NCBI GenBank assembly: GCA_031279175.1
Contig: JAITJA010000163.1
Coordinates: 1-24,829, forward strand
Direction: 5' to 3'
Length of the DNA: 24,829 nt
Source: Odoribacteraceae bacterium
GTDB taxonomy: Bacteria; Bacteroidota; Bacteroidia; Bacteroidales; Marinifilaceae
Position numbers and translations under genes: made by a program. Positions 7,531-16,035 of the stretch are shown here, in pieces (the stretch's first letter is position 1; each line of letters starts with the position of its first letter). The notes below the pieces were generated by a model, which saw nothing but the letters and a program-made list of their open reading frames with translations, did no database searches and was not told the DNA's origin.

Positions 7531-8255
7531 AAACACGATACGCGCTGGTGACCGGCGCGTCACGCGGGATCGGGCGGGCCATCGCCACGCGCCTGGCCGC
7601 GGAGGGATACCACGTGCTGGTCAACTACCGGGCAAACGAGGAGAAGGCGAGAGAGACGCTCGACGAAATCGTTGCCGGCGGTGGAACGGGCGAACTGATG
7701 CCGTTCGACGTGGGAAACGCGCGGGAAGTGGCCGACGCCATCGACGAGTGGAACGACCGGCACGCCGGGGCCTTCATCGAGGTGCTGGTCAATAATGCCG
7801 GCACGCGGAGGGACAACCTGCTATTCTGGATGACCGACGAGGAGTGGCACGACGTTATCAACACGAACATGAACGGTGTTTTCCACGTCACCCGCGCGCT
7901 GGCGCGCTACATGATGAGCGGGAAACGGGGACGTATCGTGAACGTCGTCTCCGTCTCCGGGGTAAGCGGCATGGCCGGGCAAGTGAACTACTCCGCCTCG
8001 AAGGCTGGGATCATTGGCTTTACCCGCGCGCTGGCGCTGGAGGTAGCCAAGAAAGGGGTAACGGTAAATGCCGTCGCGCCCGGTTTTATTGACACGGACA
8101 TGACGCGCGACCTTGACCGGGTAGCGCTCGCGAAACGCGTCCCCGCGGGACGCTTCGGCACGGCCGGAGAGGTAGCCGCCCTGGTCTCCTTCCTGGTCTC
8201 AGACGAGGCGTCATACGTCACGGGGCAAGTAATCGGCGTCAGCGGGGGATTATAA
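7527..8255 (+). CDS. 3-oxoacyl-ACP reductase (FabG-like ketoreductase)
   Basis: A 242-residue short-chain dehydrogenase that would reduce the 3-keto group on the ACP-bound growing chain with NADPH. It shows the nucleotide-binding TGASRGIG (9-16), NNAG (89-92), Asn114 and the catalytic Ser142-Tyr155-Lys159. Its role corresponds to ApeQ of gammaproteobacterial aryl-polyene systems. The ATG at 7527 overlaps the lyase stop as ATGA and gives a normal N-terminus (MKTRYALVTG); an in-frame ATG at 7518 would add three residues. Confidence 0.93.
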   Translation: MKTRYALVTGASRGIGRAIATRLAAEGYHVLVNYRANEEKARETLDEIVAGGGTGELMPFDVGNAREVADAIDEWNDRHAGAFIEVLVNNAGTRRDNLLFWMTDEEWHDVINTNMNGVFHVTRALARYMMSGKRGRIVNVVSVSGVSGMAGQVNYSASKAGIIGFTRALALEVAKKGVTVNAVAPGFIDTDMTRDLDRVALAKRVPAGRFGTAGEVAALVSFLVSDEASYVTGQVIGVSGGL

Positions 8256-8277
8256 AATACACGCGAAAAACAGCAAG

Positions 8278-9498
8278 ATGAAACGAGTAGTGATCACGGG
8301 AATGGGGATCTATTCCTGCATAGGAAAAAGCCTGGCGGAGGTGAGAGAGTCACTCCGCGCCGGGAAGTCCGGTATCGGGATCGACCCGGCGCGCGCGGCC
8401 CACGGGTATCGCTCGCCGCTGACCGGCATCGTGGAGCCACCGAAATTGAAGGGCGTTCTCGACAGGCGGCTACGCGTGGGCCTGGCCGAGGAGGGCGAGT
8501 ACGCGTACGCGGCAACAGTAGAGGCGTTCCGGGAGGCGGGGATCGACGCGGCCTATCTCGAGGAGAACGAGGCTGGCATCCTGTACGGGAACGACTCCTC
8601 GGCCAAGGCCGTGATCGAGGCCAATAACGTGGTGATGGAGAAAAAGGACACGACACTGCTGGGGTCGGGAGCGATCTTCCAGTCGATGAACTCGACAGTG
8701 ACGATGAACCTCTCGACGATCTTCAAGCTGCGGGGCGTCAACATGACGATTAGCGCGGCATGTGCCAGTGGTTCGCACGCGATCGGCCTGGGATACCTGT
8801 TTATCCGGCACGGGTTACAGGAGCTGGTGTTGTGCGGGGGCGCGCAAGAGACGAACCTCTACTCCATGGGGAGCTTCGACGCCTTGAGCGCCTTCTCGAC
8901 GCGGGTAGACGACCCGGCAAGGGCCTCGCGCCCGTTTGACGCGGGAAGAGACGGGTTAGTGCCAAGCGGCGGGGCGGCGAGCCTCGTGCTGGAGGAGTAC
9001 GAGCACGCGCGGCGGCGTGGAGCGCGGGTACTGGCGGAGGTCGTGGGGTACGGCTTCTCGTCGAACGGGAAACAGATCTCTCAGCCCAGCGACGAGGGGT
9101 GCGAGATCGCGATGAGCCGGGCGCTGGCAGACGCGGGCGTGGCCGCCAGCGCGATCGACTACGTGAACGCTCACGCGACCTCCACGCCGCAGGGGGACAT
9201 GTTCGAGGCGATCGCGCTTGACAGGCTCTTTGGCGACTCGCGCCCGTTGATCAGCTCGACCAAGTCGATGACCGGACACGAGTGCTGGATGGCAGGCGCG
9301 AGCGAGGTGCTATACTCCATCTTGATGATGAGGGACTCTTTCGTGGCCCCGAATATCAATTTCGAACGGCCCGACGACTATTCGCGCAAGCTGAATATCG
9401 CGACAGAAACGGTAGAAAAAGAGATAAACCTGCTGCTGTCAAATTCCTTCGGCTTCGGGGGAACGAATAGCGCGCTGGTGATAAGAAAAATTCAATAA
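8278..9498 (+). CDS. Beta-ketoacyl-ACP synthase (FabF type)
   Basis: A complete 406-residue ketosynthase with the Cys-His-His triad: C162 in SAACASGSHAIG, H299 in NAHATSTPQGD and H334 in SMTGHECWMAG. The C-terminal glycine-rich NSFGFGGTNSALV is intact. It catalyses decarboxylative condensation of a malonyl-ACP unit onto an acyl chain in the cytoplasm. It lies 22 bp after the ketoreductase and just before an acyl carrier protein gene. It is one of three intact ketosynthases here and may handle the first condensation or act in parallel with the chain-extending pair; the sequence does not decide this. Confidence 0.92.
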   Translation: MKRVVITGMGIYSCIGKSLAEVRESLRAGKSGIGIDPARAAHGYRSPLTGIVEPPKLKGVLDRRLRVGLAEEGEYAYAATVEAFREAGIDAAYLEENEAGILYGNDSSAKAVIEANNVVMEKKDTTLLGSGAIFQSMNSTVTMNLSTIFKLRGVNMTISAACASGSHAIGLGYLFIRHGLQELVLCGGAQETNLYSMGSFDALSAFSTRVDDPARASRPFDAGRDGLVPSGGAASLVLEEYEHARRRGARVLAEVVGYGFSSNGKQISQPSDEGCEIAMSRALADAGVAASAIDYVNAHATSTPQGDMFEAIALDRLFGDSRPLISSTKSMTGHECWMAGASEVLYSILMMRDSFVAPNINFERPDDYSRKLNIATETVEKEINLLLSNSFGFGGTNSALVIRKIQ

Positions 9499-9509
9499 CA
9501 CCCATTACC

Positions 9510-9764
9510 ATGAAAAGAGAAGAGATAGAAAATATCGTGAAAACGTTCCTGGTCGAGGAAATAGAGGTGGACGAGACCGCCATCGCGCCGGACGCGAGGC
9601 TGAAGGAGGACCTGGCGATCGACAGCCTCGACTTCGTGGATATTGTCGTGATCGTGGAACGCGACTTCGGCTTCAAGATCAAGGCCGAAGAGATGACCGG
9701 CGTGCGGACGCTGGGCGACTTTTGCGACTATATCGAGTCGAAAGTGAAACAAGGGAAGGAATGA
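9510..9764 (+). CDS. Acyl carrier protein (first of two)
   Basis: An 84-residue acidic helical protein with the phosphopantetheine attachment motif IDSLDFVDIV; the modified serine is Ser39. It would carry the starter or the growing polyene on its thiol arm. It sits between a ketosynthase (11 bp gap) and an acyltransferase that overlaps its stop codon, so it may present acyl chains to that enzyme. Activation needs a phosphopantetheinyl transferase, which is not in the window. Confidence 0.94.
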   Translation: MKREEIENIVKTFLVEEIEVDETAIAPDARLKEDLAIDSLDFVDIVVIVERDFGFKIKAEEMTGVRTLGDFCDYIESKVKQGKE

Positions 9765-10657
9765 CCGCCGAACGAAAATGGAAAGGAAACACGGGAGGAG
9801 GCTCGTGGGGACAACGGGGGATGATTCTCCTCGTGCGGTTGCCTGGCCTTCGATTCGCTTATGCCATGATGGCGCTGGTAGTGCCATTTTACATGCTCTT
9901 CTCCCGCGCGAATTACCTGGAAATTTATCGTTACCTGCGTCGCCGGCACGGGTACTCGCGCTGGCGCGCCTTTACCGGCACGTATCGCAACCATTTTATT
10001 TTCGGGCAAGTGATCCTGGATCGCTTTGCCGTCTTCGCCGGGCGCGGCGACCTCTTCCGCGTGGAGATCAAGGGAGAGGAGCACTTTCGTCGCCTGCTGG
10101 AGGGAGAGAAGGGATTTATTATCGCCGGGGCACATGTTGGCAACTTCGAGATCGCCGGCTACCTGCTCCACGCGGGACGCAAGCGGGTAAACGCGCTGGT
10201 GTTCCCGGGAGAGACGCGGACGGTACAACGAAACCGGGATGGCGTGATGGAAGAGAACAACGCCCGCGCGATCCCCGTGCTGGAAGACATGTCGCACCTG
10301 TTTACCATCCACGCCGCCCTGCAAAACGGCGAGATCGCGAGCATCCCCTGCGACCGGATTTACGGGTCGACGAAGCACGTCCCCTGCGACCTCCTCGGCG
10401 GGAAGGTCTCCCTTCCGTCGGGCGCGTTCGCGCTGGCCGGGAGCCTGGGGGTAGAGATGCTCGCGATCTTCGTGATGAAAGAGAGCGCGAGGAGATATAC
10501 CGTCCACGTGCAACCGGTGGCGCTCCCGGGAGGATTGACAAGAAACGAGGGTACTGCCGCCCGCGCCCGCGCGTTTGCCGCGGAACTGGAAAAGATCGCG
10601 CGGCAATATCCCGAACAATGGTTTAACTACTACGCGTTTTGGAAAAAAGATGAATGA
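9761..10657 (+). CDS. LpxL/HtrB-like lysophospholipid acyltransferase
   Basis: A 298-residue membrane-associated acyltransferase of the LpxL family. An N-terminal hydrophobic segment (about 33-48) is followed by the catalytic motif AHVGNFE, with H125 and E130 in an HX4E arrangement, and a later block IPCDRIYG. The family transfers acyl chains from ACP to a lipid acceptor at the inner membrane; here it may attach the polyene acyl chain to a lipid. ATGA at 9761 overlaps the ACP stop and is preferred to an upstream in-frame start at 9722 that would lie within the ACP gene. Confidence 0.85.
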   Translation: MTAERKWKGNTGGGSWGQRGMILLVRLPGLRFAYAMMALVVPFYMLFSRANYLEIYRYLRRRHGYSRWRAFTGTYRNHFIFGQVILDRFAVFAGRGDLFRVEIKGEEHFRRLLEGEKGFIIAGAHVGNFEIAGYLLHAGRKRVNALVFPGETRTVQRNRDGVMEENNARAIPVLEDMSHLFTIHAALQNGEIASIPCDRIYGSTKHVPCDLLGGKVSLPSGAFALAGSLGVEMLAIFVMKESARRYTVHVQPVALPGGLTRNEGTAARARAFAAELEKIARQYPEQWFNYYAFWKKDE

Positions 10658-12416
10658 GATGACATTATTCCCCGAGCTGGAAAAAAGATATTCCAGGGAA
10701 AGCCGCCCGGCGCTGGAGGCACAACGACTGGCACACGAAATTTCGTTCGGCCCGGTACTCTTCCAGGTATCGCGGCTGATGGTCAAGTTCGGGATCTTGC
10801 AAGCGCTGCTGGACTCCGGCACGGGACTGACGCGGGAGGAGGTCGCGGGGAAATGCGGGCTGTCACCCTACGCGGCGGCAGTGCTACTGGAATCATCGCT
10901 GACGATCGGCACGGTGCTCTGCAAGGAGGGCCGCTTCGAGACCTCGAAGGCGGGATGGTTCCTGCTCAACGACCCGCTGGTGCGGGTGAACATGGACTTC
11001 AACCACGACGTTAACTACCTGGGATGGTTCAACCTGGAGGAGGCGCTGGTGAGCGGGAAACCGGCAGGGTTACGCGTCTTCGGCGACTGGAAAACGATCT
11101 ACGAGGGGCTCTCGCTCCTGCCCGGTCACGTGCAGAAAAGCTGGTTCGGGTTCGATCATTTCTACTCCGATAGCGCGTTCGACGAGGCCCTGGAGATCGT
11201 CTTCGAGCAACGCCCCCGCGCGCTGCTGGACGTGGGTGGGAACACGGGGCGGTGGGCAGCGCGCTGCGTGGCTCGCGACCCGGGAGTGAGGGTGACGGTC
11301 ATGGACTTGCCCCGGCAAATCGAGTTGATGAAGGAGCAAACGGCAGGGCTGCCGGGGGCCGACCGGATCTCTGGACACGGCGCGGACCTGCTGGATCGAA
11401 CAACCCCCTTCCCGGCAGGTTTCGACGCGATCTGGATGAGCCAGTTCCTCGACTGTTTCTCGGGAGAGGAGGTAACGAGTATCCTCGCGCGGGCAGCAAA
11501 AGCCATGGACGATGACGCGCGGCTCTTTATCATGGAAACCTTCTGGGACAGGCAACGCTTCGAGGCCGCCGCCTACTGCCTGACGCAAATCAGTCTCTAT
11601 TTTACCGCCATGGCCAACGGAAATAGCAAGATGTATCTCTCCGGCGACATGACGCGGCACGTGGAAGAGGCCGGCCTGATCGTCGAACGAATCGTGGACG
11701 GGCTGGGGAAAGGCCACACGATCATGGTATGTAAAAGGAAAAATTGTTCCGGAACAATGGACAATTGTTCCGGGACAATGGACAATTGTTCCGGGACAAC
11801 GGGCAATTGTTCCGGAACAATGAGTCAATGTTCCGGAACAATGAGTCAATGTTCCGGAACAATGGACCAATGTCCCGGGACAATGAGCCAATGTTCCGGA
11901 ACAACGAGTCATTGTTCCGGAACAACGAGCCAATGTTCCGGAACAATGAGTCAATGTTCCGGGACAATGGACCATTGTCCCGGGACATTTGACGAGATCG
12001 ACGTGCTCGAACTCCTTCCTCAACGTCCCCCGTTCGTCATGATCGATCGCCTGCTCCATTGCGACATGACAGAGACGCGCGCGTCTCTACGCGTGGACGA
12101 GAACACCTTCTTCCGCGAAGACAACCGGTTGACAGAACCGGGTCTCGTCGAGAACATCGCGCAGACATGCGCCGCGCGGATGGGATACATCAACAAGTAC
12201 GCGCGCCACGACACGGTAAAGCTGGGCTTCATCGGCGCTATCCGCGACATGGAGATCTCCCGCCTGCCTCGCGTCGGCGAGGTGCTGACCACGCGGGTAG
12301 AAGTGCGGGAAGAGATCTTCCAGGTAACACTCGTGAACGCCAGCATCAAGGTCGGCGAGGAGTTGATCGCCTCCTGCGGGATGAAAATATTCACCACGGA
12401 CATCTCGAGCAAATGA
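10650..12416 (+). CDS. Methyltransferase-dehydratase fusion joined by a 12-copy repeat
   Basis: A single open frame of 588 residues in three parts. Residues 1 to about 362 are a class I SAM-dependent methyltransferase of the O-methyltransferase type: a winged-helix-like N-terminal domain, then LLDVGGNTGRW with the SAM loop at 194-200. Residues 365-448 are twelve 7-residue repeats of the form xCSGTMx. Residues 449-588 are a hotdog dehydratase of the ApeP type, recognisable from LLPQRPPFVMIDRLL and EPGLVENIAQTCA; the usual FabZ histidine position is not conserved. It would methylate the aryl head and dehydrate 3-hydroxyacyl-ACP intermediates. The start at 10650 overlaps the previous gene by 8 bp; 10659 is an alternative. 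Methionines in the repeat could also allow internal initiation, giving a separate dehydratase. Confidence 0.82.
   Translation: MNEMTLFPELEKRYSRESRPALEAQRLAHEISFGPVLFQVSRLMVKFGILQALLDSGTGLTREEVAGKCGLSPYAAAVLLESSLTIGTVLCKEGRFETSKAGWFLLNDPLVRVNMDFNHDVNYLGWFNLEEALVSGKPAGLRVFGDWKTIYEGLSLLPGHVQKSWFGFDHFYSDSAFDEALEIVFEQRPRALLDVGGNTGRWAARCVARDPGVRVTVMDLPRQIELMKEQTAGLPGADRISGHGADLLDRTTPFPAGFDAIWMSQFLDCFSGEEVTSILARAAKAMDDDARLFIMETFWDRQRFEAAAYCLTQISLYFTAMANGNSKMYLSGDMTRHVEEAGLIVERIVDGLGKGHTIMVCKRKNCSGTMDNCSGTMDNCSGTTGNCSGTMSQCSGTMSQCSGTMDQCPGTMSQCSGTTSHCSGTTSQCSGTMSQCSGTMDHCPGTFDEIDVLELLPQRPPFVMIDRLLHCDMTETRASLRVDENTFFREDNRLTEPGLVENIAQTCAARMGYINKYARHDTVKLGFIGAIRDMEISRLPRVGEVLTTRVEVREEIFQVTLVNASIKVGEELIASCGMKIFTTDISSK
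11742..11993 (+). repeat. Twelve in-frame 21-bp repeats with palindromic cores
   Basis: Twelve exact-length 21-bp units encode NCSGTMD, QCSGTMS, HCPGTFD and close variants. Each has a 12-bp core: TGTTCCGGAACA in seven units, TGTTCCGGGACA in units 2, 3 and 11, and TGTCCCGGGACA in units 7 and 12. The first and last forms are perfect palindromes and the middle one keeps pairing in RNA through a G-U wobble. Because the unit is a multiple of 3, copy number can vary without shifting the frame. The repeat links the methyltransferase and dehydratase parts of one protein and adds twelve cysteines. Confidence 0.96.
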
Positions 12417-12844
12417 ACGCGCAACCGATCGTGTTGAGAACATCGAAAGAGATCGAGGTACGTTTCAGCGAGGTAGACTCCATGAACATCGTTTGGCACG
12501 GCTCCTACGCGCTCTACTTCGAGGACGCCCGCGAGGCGTTCGGGGCCGAGTACGGCCTGGGCTACCTCGACATCGCCCGTAACGGGTACTACGCCCCGCT
12601 GGTCGAACTGAAATTCAACTACAAGAGCCCGCTAATCTACGGGAACAAGGCCCGCGCGCGCGTCACCTTTCGCGACACGGACGCGGCCAAGATCCTCTTC
12701 GACTACGAGATCCGCGACGAACGCGACGAAATCGTGATCGCCACCGGTCACTCCGCGCAGGTCTTCCTCGACAAAGAATACCGGTTGGTATGGGGAAACC
12801 CACCCTTCTACGAGGAGTGGAAACGAAAAATGGGACTGCGATGA
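12413..12844 (+). CDS. Hotdog acyl-CoA/ACP thioesterase (4HBT/YbgC-like)
   Basis: A 143-residue single hotdog-fold thioesterase. The signature FSEVDSMNIVWHGSYALYFE contains the catalytic-region Asp22, His29 and Glu37 in the 4-hydroxybenzoyl-CoA thioesterase pattern. It would hydrolyse stalled or finished acyl-ACP thioesters, matching the thioesterase (ApeK-type) of other aryl-polyene clusters. The ATGA at 12413 overlaps the stop of the fusion gene by 4 bp. Confidence 0.88.
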   Translation: MNAQPIVLRTSKEIEVRFSEVDSMNIVWHGSYALYFEDAREAFGAEYGLGYLDIARNGYYAPLVELKFNYKSPLIYGNKARARVTFRDTDAAKILFDYEIRDERDEIVIATGHSAQVFLDKEYRLVWGNPPFYEEWKRKMGLR

Positions 12845-13992
12845 TCGCGTGGATCGGCGATAACATCATCTCCTCGCTCGGCTTCACGACAGGAGAAAAT
12901 TACCAGGCAGTGCTCGCCGGGCGCTCCGGCACGCGCCTCCGCGAGTACGCGGGATTGCCGGAATCATTCATGGCGTCGCTGATCGACAGGGAACGACTGG
13001 AATCGGAGTGCGCGGGAATCCCCGCCGGCAAGGAGTCCCCCCTGGAAAAAGCAGCCATCCTCTCCGCGACACGCGCTGCAACAGAGGCAGGAATAGATCT
13101 CTCCAGCCCGCGCGTGCAATTCTTCTTCTCCTCGACAAAGGGAAACGTGGCGCTGCTCGACGGCCTCGCGCCGGGATCGCGTCGCGAGGAGATCTATCCC
13201 TGGCACTCTGCCCGGATCGTCTCCCGGCACTTCGGGAACCCGAATGAACCCGTGGTGATTTCCAACGCGTGTATCTCCGGCGCGTCCGCGCAGGTGGCGG
13301 CACTACGGGCACTGGAAGCAGGAAGATGCGACCATGCCGCGGTGATCGGCGCGGAGATGCTGTCGCGATTCATCGTCTCCGGATTCCAGTGCCTCAAGGC
13401 CCTGTCGCCGGAAACGTGCCGCCCGTTTGACGCGAACCGAACAGGGCTGAATCTCGGCGAGGCCGCCGCGACCGTGATCTACAAGAGGGCAAGCCAGGGG
13501 GATCGCGGCATCATGCTGGCGCGAGGCGTCACCCGCAACGACGCGAATCATATCTCTGGCCCATCAAGGACAGGAGAAGGATGCTTCCTCGCCCTGAAAG
13601 CAACACTGGACGGGATAGACCCGGGGGAGATCGCCTTTGTCAACGCGCACGGCACGGCAACACCATATAACGACCGGATGGAGGCAATCGCCCTCGCGCG
13701 CGCCGGCCTGAATAACGTGCCGGTGAATAGCCTGAAAGGTTATTTCGGGCACGCGCTGGGAGCGGCAGGCGTCCTGGAAAGTATCATCTCTACCCGCGCG
13801 CTGATGGAAAAGTGGGTGATCGCGTCAAAAGGATTCGAAACGCGAGAGGAAGAGTACCCGCTGAACGTGACGAAACAGGGCGCGCGAACGGGAAAACCAT
13901 ACTGCGTGAAAATGCTCTCCGGCTTCGGCGGGTGTAACGCGGTATTACTGTTTAAAAGAGTAGACGATGAAACGGGGGATCGCGAGATATAG
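12841..13992 (+). CDS. Beta-ketoacyl-ACP synthase (second)
   Basis: A 383-residue ketosynthase with an intact triad: C144 in SNACISGASAQ, H270 in NAHGTATPYND and H304 in KGYFGHALGAAG. It is somewhat divergent from the FabF type, with a shortened N-terminus (MIAWIGDNIISSLG instead of VVITGMG). It resembles the second, ApeR-like ketosynthase of aryl-polyene clusters. The ATGA at 12841 overlaps the thioesterase stop. It overlaps the following half-ketosynthase gene by 26 bp, suggesting coupled translation and possibly a physical partnership. Confidence 0.88.
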   Translation: MIAWIGDNIISSLGFTTGENYQAVLAGRSGTRLREYAGLPESFMASLIDRERLESECAGIPAGKESPLEKAAILSATRAATEAGIDLSSPRVQFFFSSTKGNVALLDGLAPGSRREEIYPWHSARIVSRHFGNPNEPVVISNACISGASAQVAALRALEAGRCDHAAVIGAEMLSRFIVSGFQCLKALSPETCRPFDANRTGLNLGEAAATVIYKRASQGDRGIMLARGVTRNDANHISGPSRTGEGCFLALKATLDGIDPGEIAFVNAHGTATPYNDRMEAIALARAGLNNVPVNSLKGYFGHALGAAGVLESIISTRALMEKWVIASKGFETREEEYPLNVTKQGARTGKPYCVKMLSGFGGCNAVLLFKRVDDETGDREI

Positions 13993-14593
13993 CTACATCA
14001 ACGACCACCGCGCCTCGCTCGACGGGAAGACGATCGCGACCGCGCGCGGGGAAGGGTGTTTCTTGACAACGCTCTACCGGGCACTGAAGATCGATTACCC
14101 CAGGTTTTTCAAGATGGATAACCTGTCGAAGCTGGGCTTCCTGGCCTCCGAGCTGATCCTCGAAGGGGACGAACGACGATACTCCCGCGGGGAGGAGGTC
14201 GCCATCATCTGCTTCAACCGCGGCTCCTCGCTGGAATCAGACACGCGCTACCAGGCAACTATACAAGAGCAAGAGGACTACTTCCCCAGCCCGTCGCTCT
14301 TCGTCTACACGCTCCCGAATATCGTCGCGGCAGAGATCGCGATCCGGAATAAAATACACGGGGAAACCGCCTTCTACCTACAAGAGCACTTCGACGCCCG
14401 CGCCCTCTTCGAACGGGTAAGCGAGGCGTTCGAAGACGCGGGAACGCGAGCCGTCCTCGCCGCGTGGATAGAGTCCTTCGATGCCCGCGAGGCCTTCATG
14501 ACGCGGGTGGAAGAATATGACGGGGAGCCTCCCCTCTTCCCGTTCTCGGGAGATACTATTGTCAAACTATTAAATAAAAGCAGAAATGGATGA
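13967..14593 (+). CDS. Half-size ketosynthase-like protein lacking the active cysteine
   Basis: A 208-residue protein that matches only the N-terminal half of a thiolase-fold ketosynthase. The region around residues 105-140 (SPSLFVYTLPNIVAAEIAIRN...) corresponds to the ketosynthase helix before the active site, but the expected ACAS stretch is replaced by QEHFDARAL. No C-terminal half with catalytic histidines is present. A similar small protein is usual in Bacteroidota flexirubin/aryl-polyene clusters, so it is probably not a broken gene but a non-catalytic partner or scaffold. Its start lies 26 bp inside the previous ketosynthase gene, with its stop 8 bp inside the next one. Confidence 0.75.
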   Translation: MKRGIARYSYINDHRASLDGKTIATARGEGCFLTTLYRALKIDYPRFFKMDNLSKLGFLASELILEGDERRYSRGEEVAIICFNRGSSLESDTRYQATIQEQEDYFPSPSLFVYTLPNIVAAEIAIRNKIHGETAFYLQEHFDARALFERVSEAFEDAGTRAVLAAWIESFDAREAFMTRVEEYDGEPPLFPFSGDTIVKLLNKSRNG

Positions 14594-14843
14594 ACTGATT
14601 GTAAACTTGAAGAAAGAAATTATCGAGGTGCTCAACCTGGAGGAGGTCAAACCGGAAGATATCGCCGACGACGCTCCCCTGTTCGGCGAGGGACTCGGAC
14701 TGGACTCGATCGACGCGCTCGAGTTGATCGTCCTCATGGAGAAAAATTACGGGATCAAGCTGACCGATCCCTCCCAGGGCCGCGAGCTGTTCAAGTCAAC
14801 CCGGGTAATGGCAGATTATATCCGGGAAAACAGGAAGAAGTAG
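14586..14843 (+). CDS. Acyl carrier protein (second)
   Basis: An 85-residue acidic carrier protein with the phosphopantetheine motif GLDSIDALELIV; the modified serine is Ser41. Its sequence differs clearly from the ACP at 9510, implying a division of labour, for example starter loading and chain extension. It overlaps the half-ketosynthase gene by 8 bp and abuts the next ketosynthase with no gap, so it is likely the carrier for the ketosynthase/chain-length-factor pair that follows. Confidence 0.94.
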   Translation: MDELIVNLKKEIIEVLNLEEVKPEDIADDAPLFGEGLGLDSIDALELIVLMEKNYGIKLTDPSQGRELFKSTRVMADYIRENRKK

Positions 14844-16031
14844 ATGCAAGAAGAGATCTTCGTGACTGGCGCCGGCATCGTCTCCGCGATCGGTATGAAT
14901 AAACAAGAAAACCTGGCCGCGCTGAAGGCAAAACGAGGGGGTATCGCCCCAATCCGTTACCTGCAAACGTCGCGCGCCTTCCCGGTAGGCGAGGTCAAGG
15001 CAAGTAACGAGGAGATGTGTCACGCGCTACGCGTCCCCGCGACTGCCATCACCACGCGTTCCTCGCTGATGGGCATGATCGCCGCGAGAGAGGCCCTGGA
15101 ACAAGCTGCTCTCCACGGCAGGAACGCGCGCGTGGCCCTGATCTCGGGTACTACCGTGGGAGGAATGGACAAGAGCGAACAGTATTATATCGACTTCCTG
15201 GAAAATGACACGAGAAACGAGTATATCGCCGCGCATGACTGTGGCGCCTGCACGGAGATGATCGCGGATTATTTCGGCCTCTTCTCGCTGGTAGAAACCC
15301 TCTCGACAGCTTGCTCGTCAGCAGCAAACGCCATCCTGCTCGGGGCCGCGTTGCTCCGCGACGGGAGGGTGGACGCGGTGGTGGCAGGCGGGTGCGAGTG
15401 CATCACGAAGTTCCACCTGAACGGATTTAACACGCTGATGATCCTCGATAAAGAACCCTGTAAACCGTTCGACGCGCGACGCGCAGGGCTAACACTGGGC
15501 GAGGGCGCGGCATACCTCGTCCTGGAAACAGGAACCGCGGCGCGACAACGAGGCGCGATCCCCCTCTGCCGCCTCTCCGGGCACGCTAACTCCTCCGACG
15601 CTTTCCACCAAACAGCCTCCTCGCCAGACGGGCAAGGGGCTTTCCTCTCCATGACACGGGCCCTGAACGCGGCCGGGCTGTCTCCAACAGAGATCGATTA
15701 TATCAACGCGCACGGCACGGGAACGATCAATAATGACGCCAGCGAGGGAATGGCTATTCAACGCGTCTTCGGGGAGAAGATTCCCCCCGTATCCTCGACA
15801 AAGTCTTTCACGGGACATACCACGAGCGCCGCCGGGGGCGTCGAGGCGGTCATCTCTATCCTCGCGCTACAGGAAAACTTTATCCCGGCTAACCTGCATT
15901 TCACGACTCCCATGCCAGAGCTTGCCTTCGTCCCCTCGACGGGGAGAGAGGGCGTCGCCTCGCGCCATGTCCTCTCCAACTCGTTTGGCTTCGGGGGCAA
16001 TAATACCTCTCTTGTCTTTTCAAAATTATAA
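14844..16031 (+). CDS. Beta-ketoacyl-ACP synthase (third, KS-alpha of a KS/CLF pair)
   Basis: A 395-residue ketosynthase with a complete Cys-His-His triad: C157 in LSTACSSAANAI, H290 in NAHGTGTINND and H325 in KSFTGHTTSAAG, ending in SNSFGFGGNNTSL. It is immediately followed, 4 bp later, by a ketosynthase-like gene without the cysteine. That is the arrangement of type II KS/chain-length-factor pairs, so by analogy with ApeO-ApeC this is the chain-extending ketosynthase. Confidence 0.92.
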   Translation: MQEEIFVTGAGIVSAIGMNKQENLAALKAKRGGIAPIRYLQTSRAFPVGEVKASNEEMCHALRVPATAITTRSSLMGMIAAREALEQAALHGRNARVALISGTTVGGMDKSEQYYIDFLENDTRNEYIAAHDCGACTEMIADYFGLFSLVETLSTACSSAANAILLGAALLRDGRVDAVVAGGCECITKFHLNGFNTLMILDKEPCKPFDARRAGLTLGEGAAYLVLETGTAARQRGAIPLCRLSGHANSSDAFHQTASSPDGQGAFLSMTRALNAAGLSPTEIDYINAHGTGTINNDASEGMAIQRVFGEKIPPVSSTKSFTGHTTSAAGGVEAVISILALQENFIPANLHFTTPMPELAFVPSTGREGVASRHVLSNSFGFGGNNTSLVFSKL

Positions 16032-16035
16032 CGAC

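Noticed and set aside
11070..12059. 329-residue open frame on the minus strand across the repeat
   Set aside because: It exists because the repeat core is palindromic and so stays open on both strands with the same CSGT peptide. Outside the repeat it is only the antisense of the methyltransferase and dehydratase.
13967..14593. Half-ketosynthase as a pseudogene
   Set aside because: The frame is intact, is tightly overlapped on both sides, and a similar small protein is usual in related clusters, so it is more likely a functional partner.
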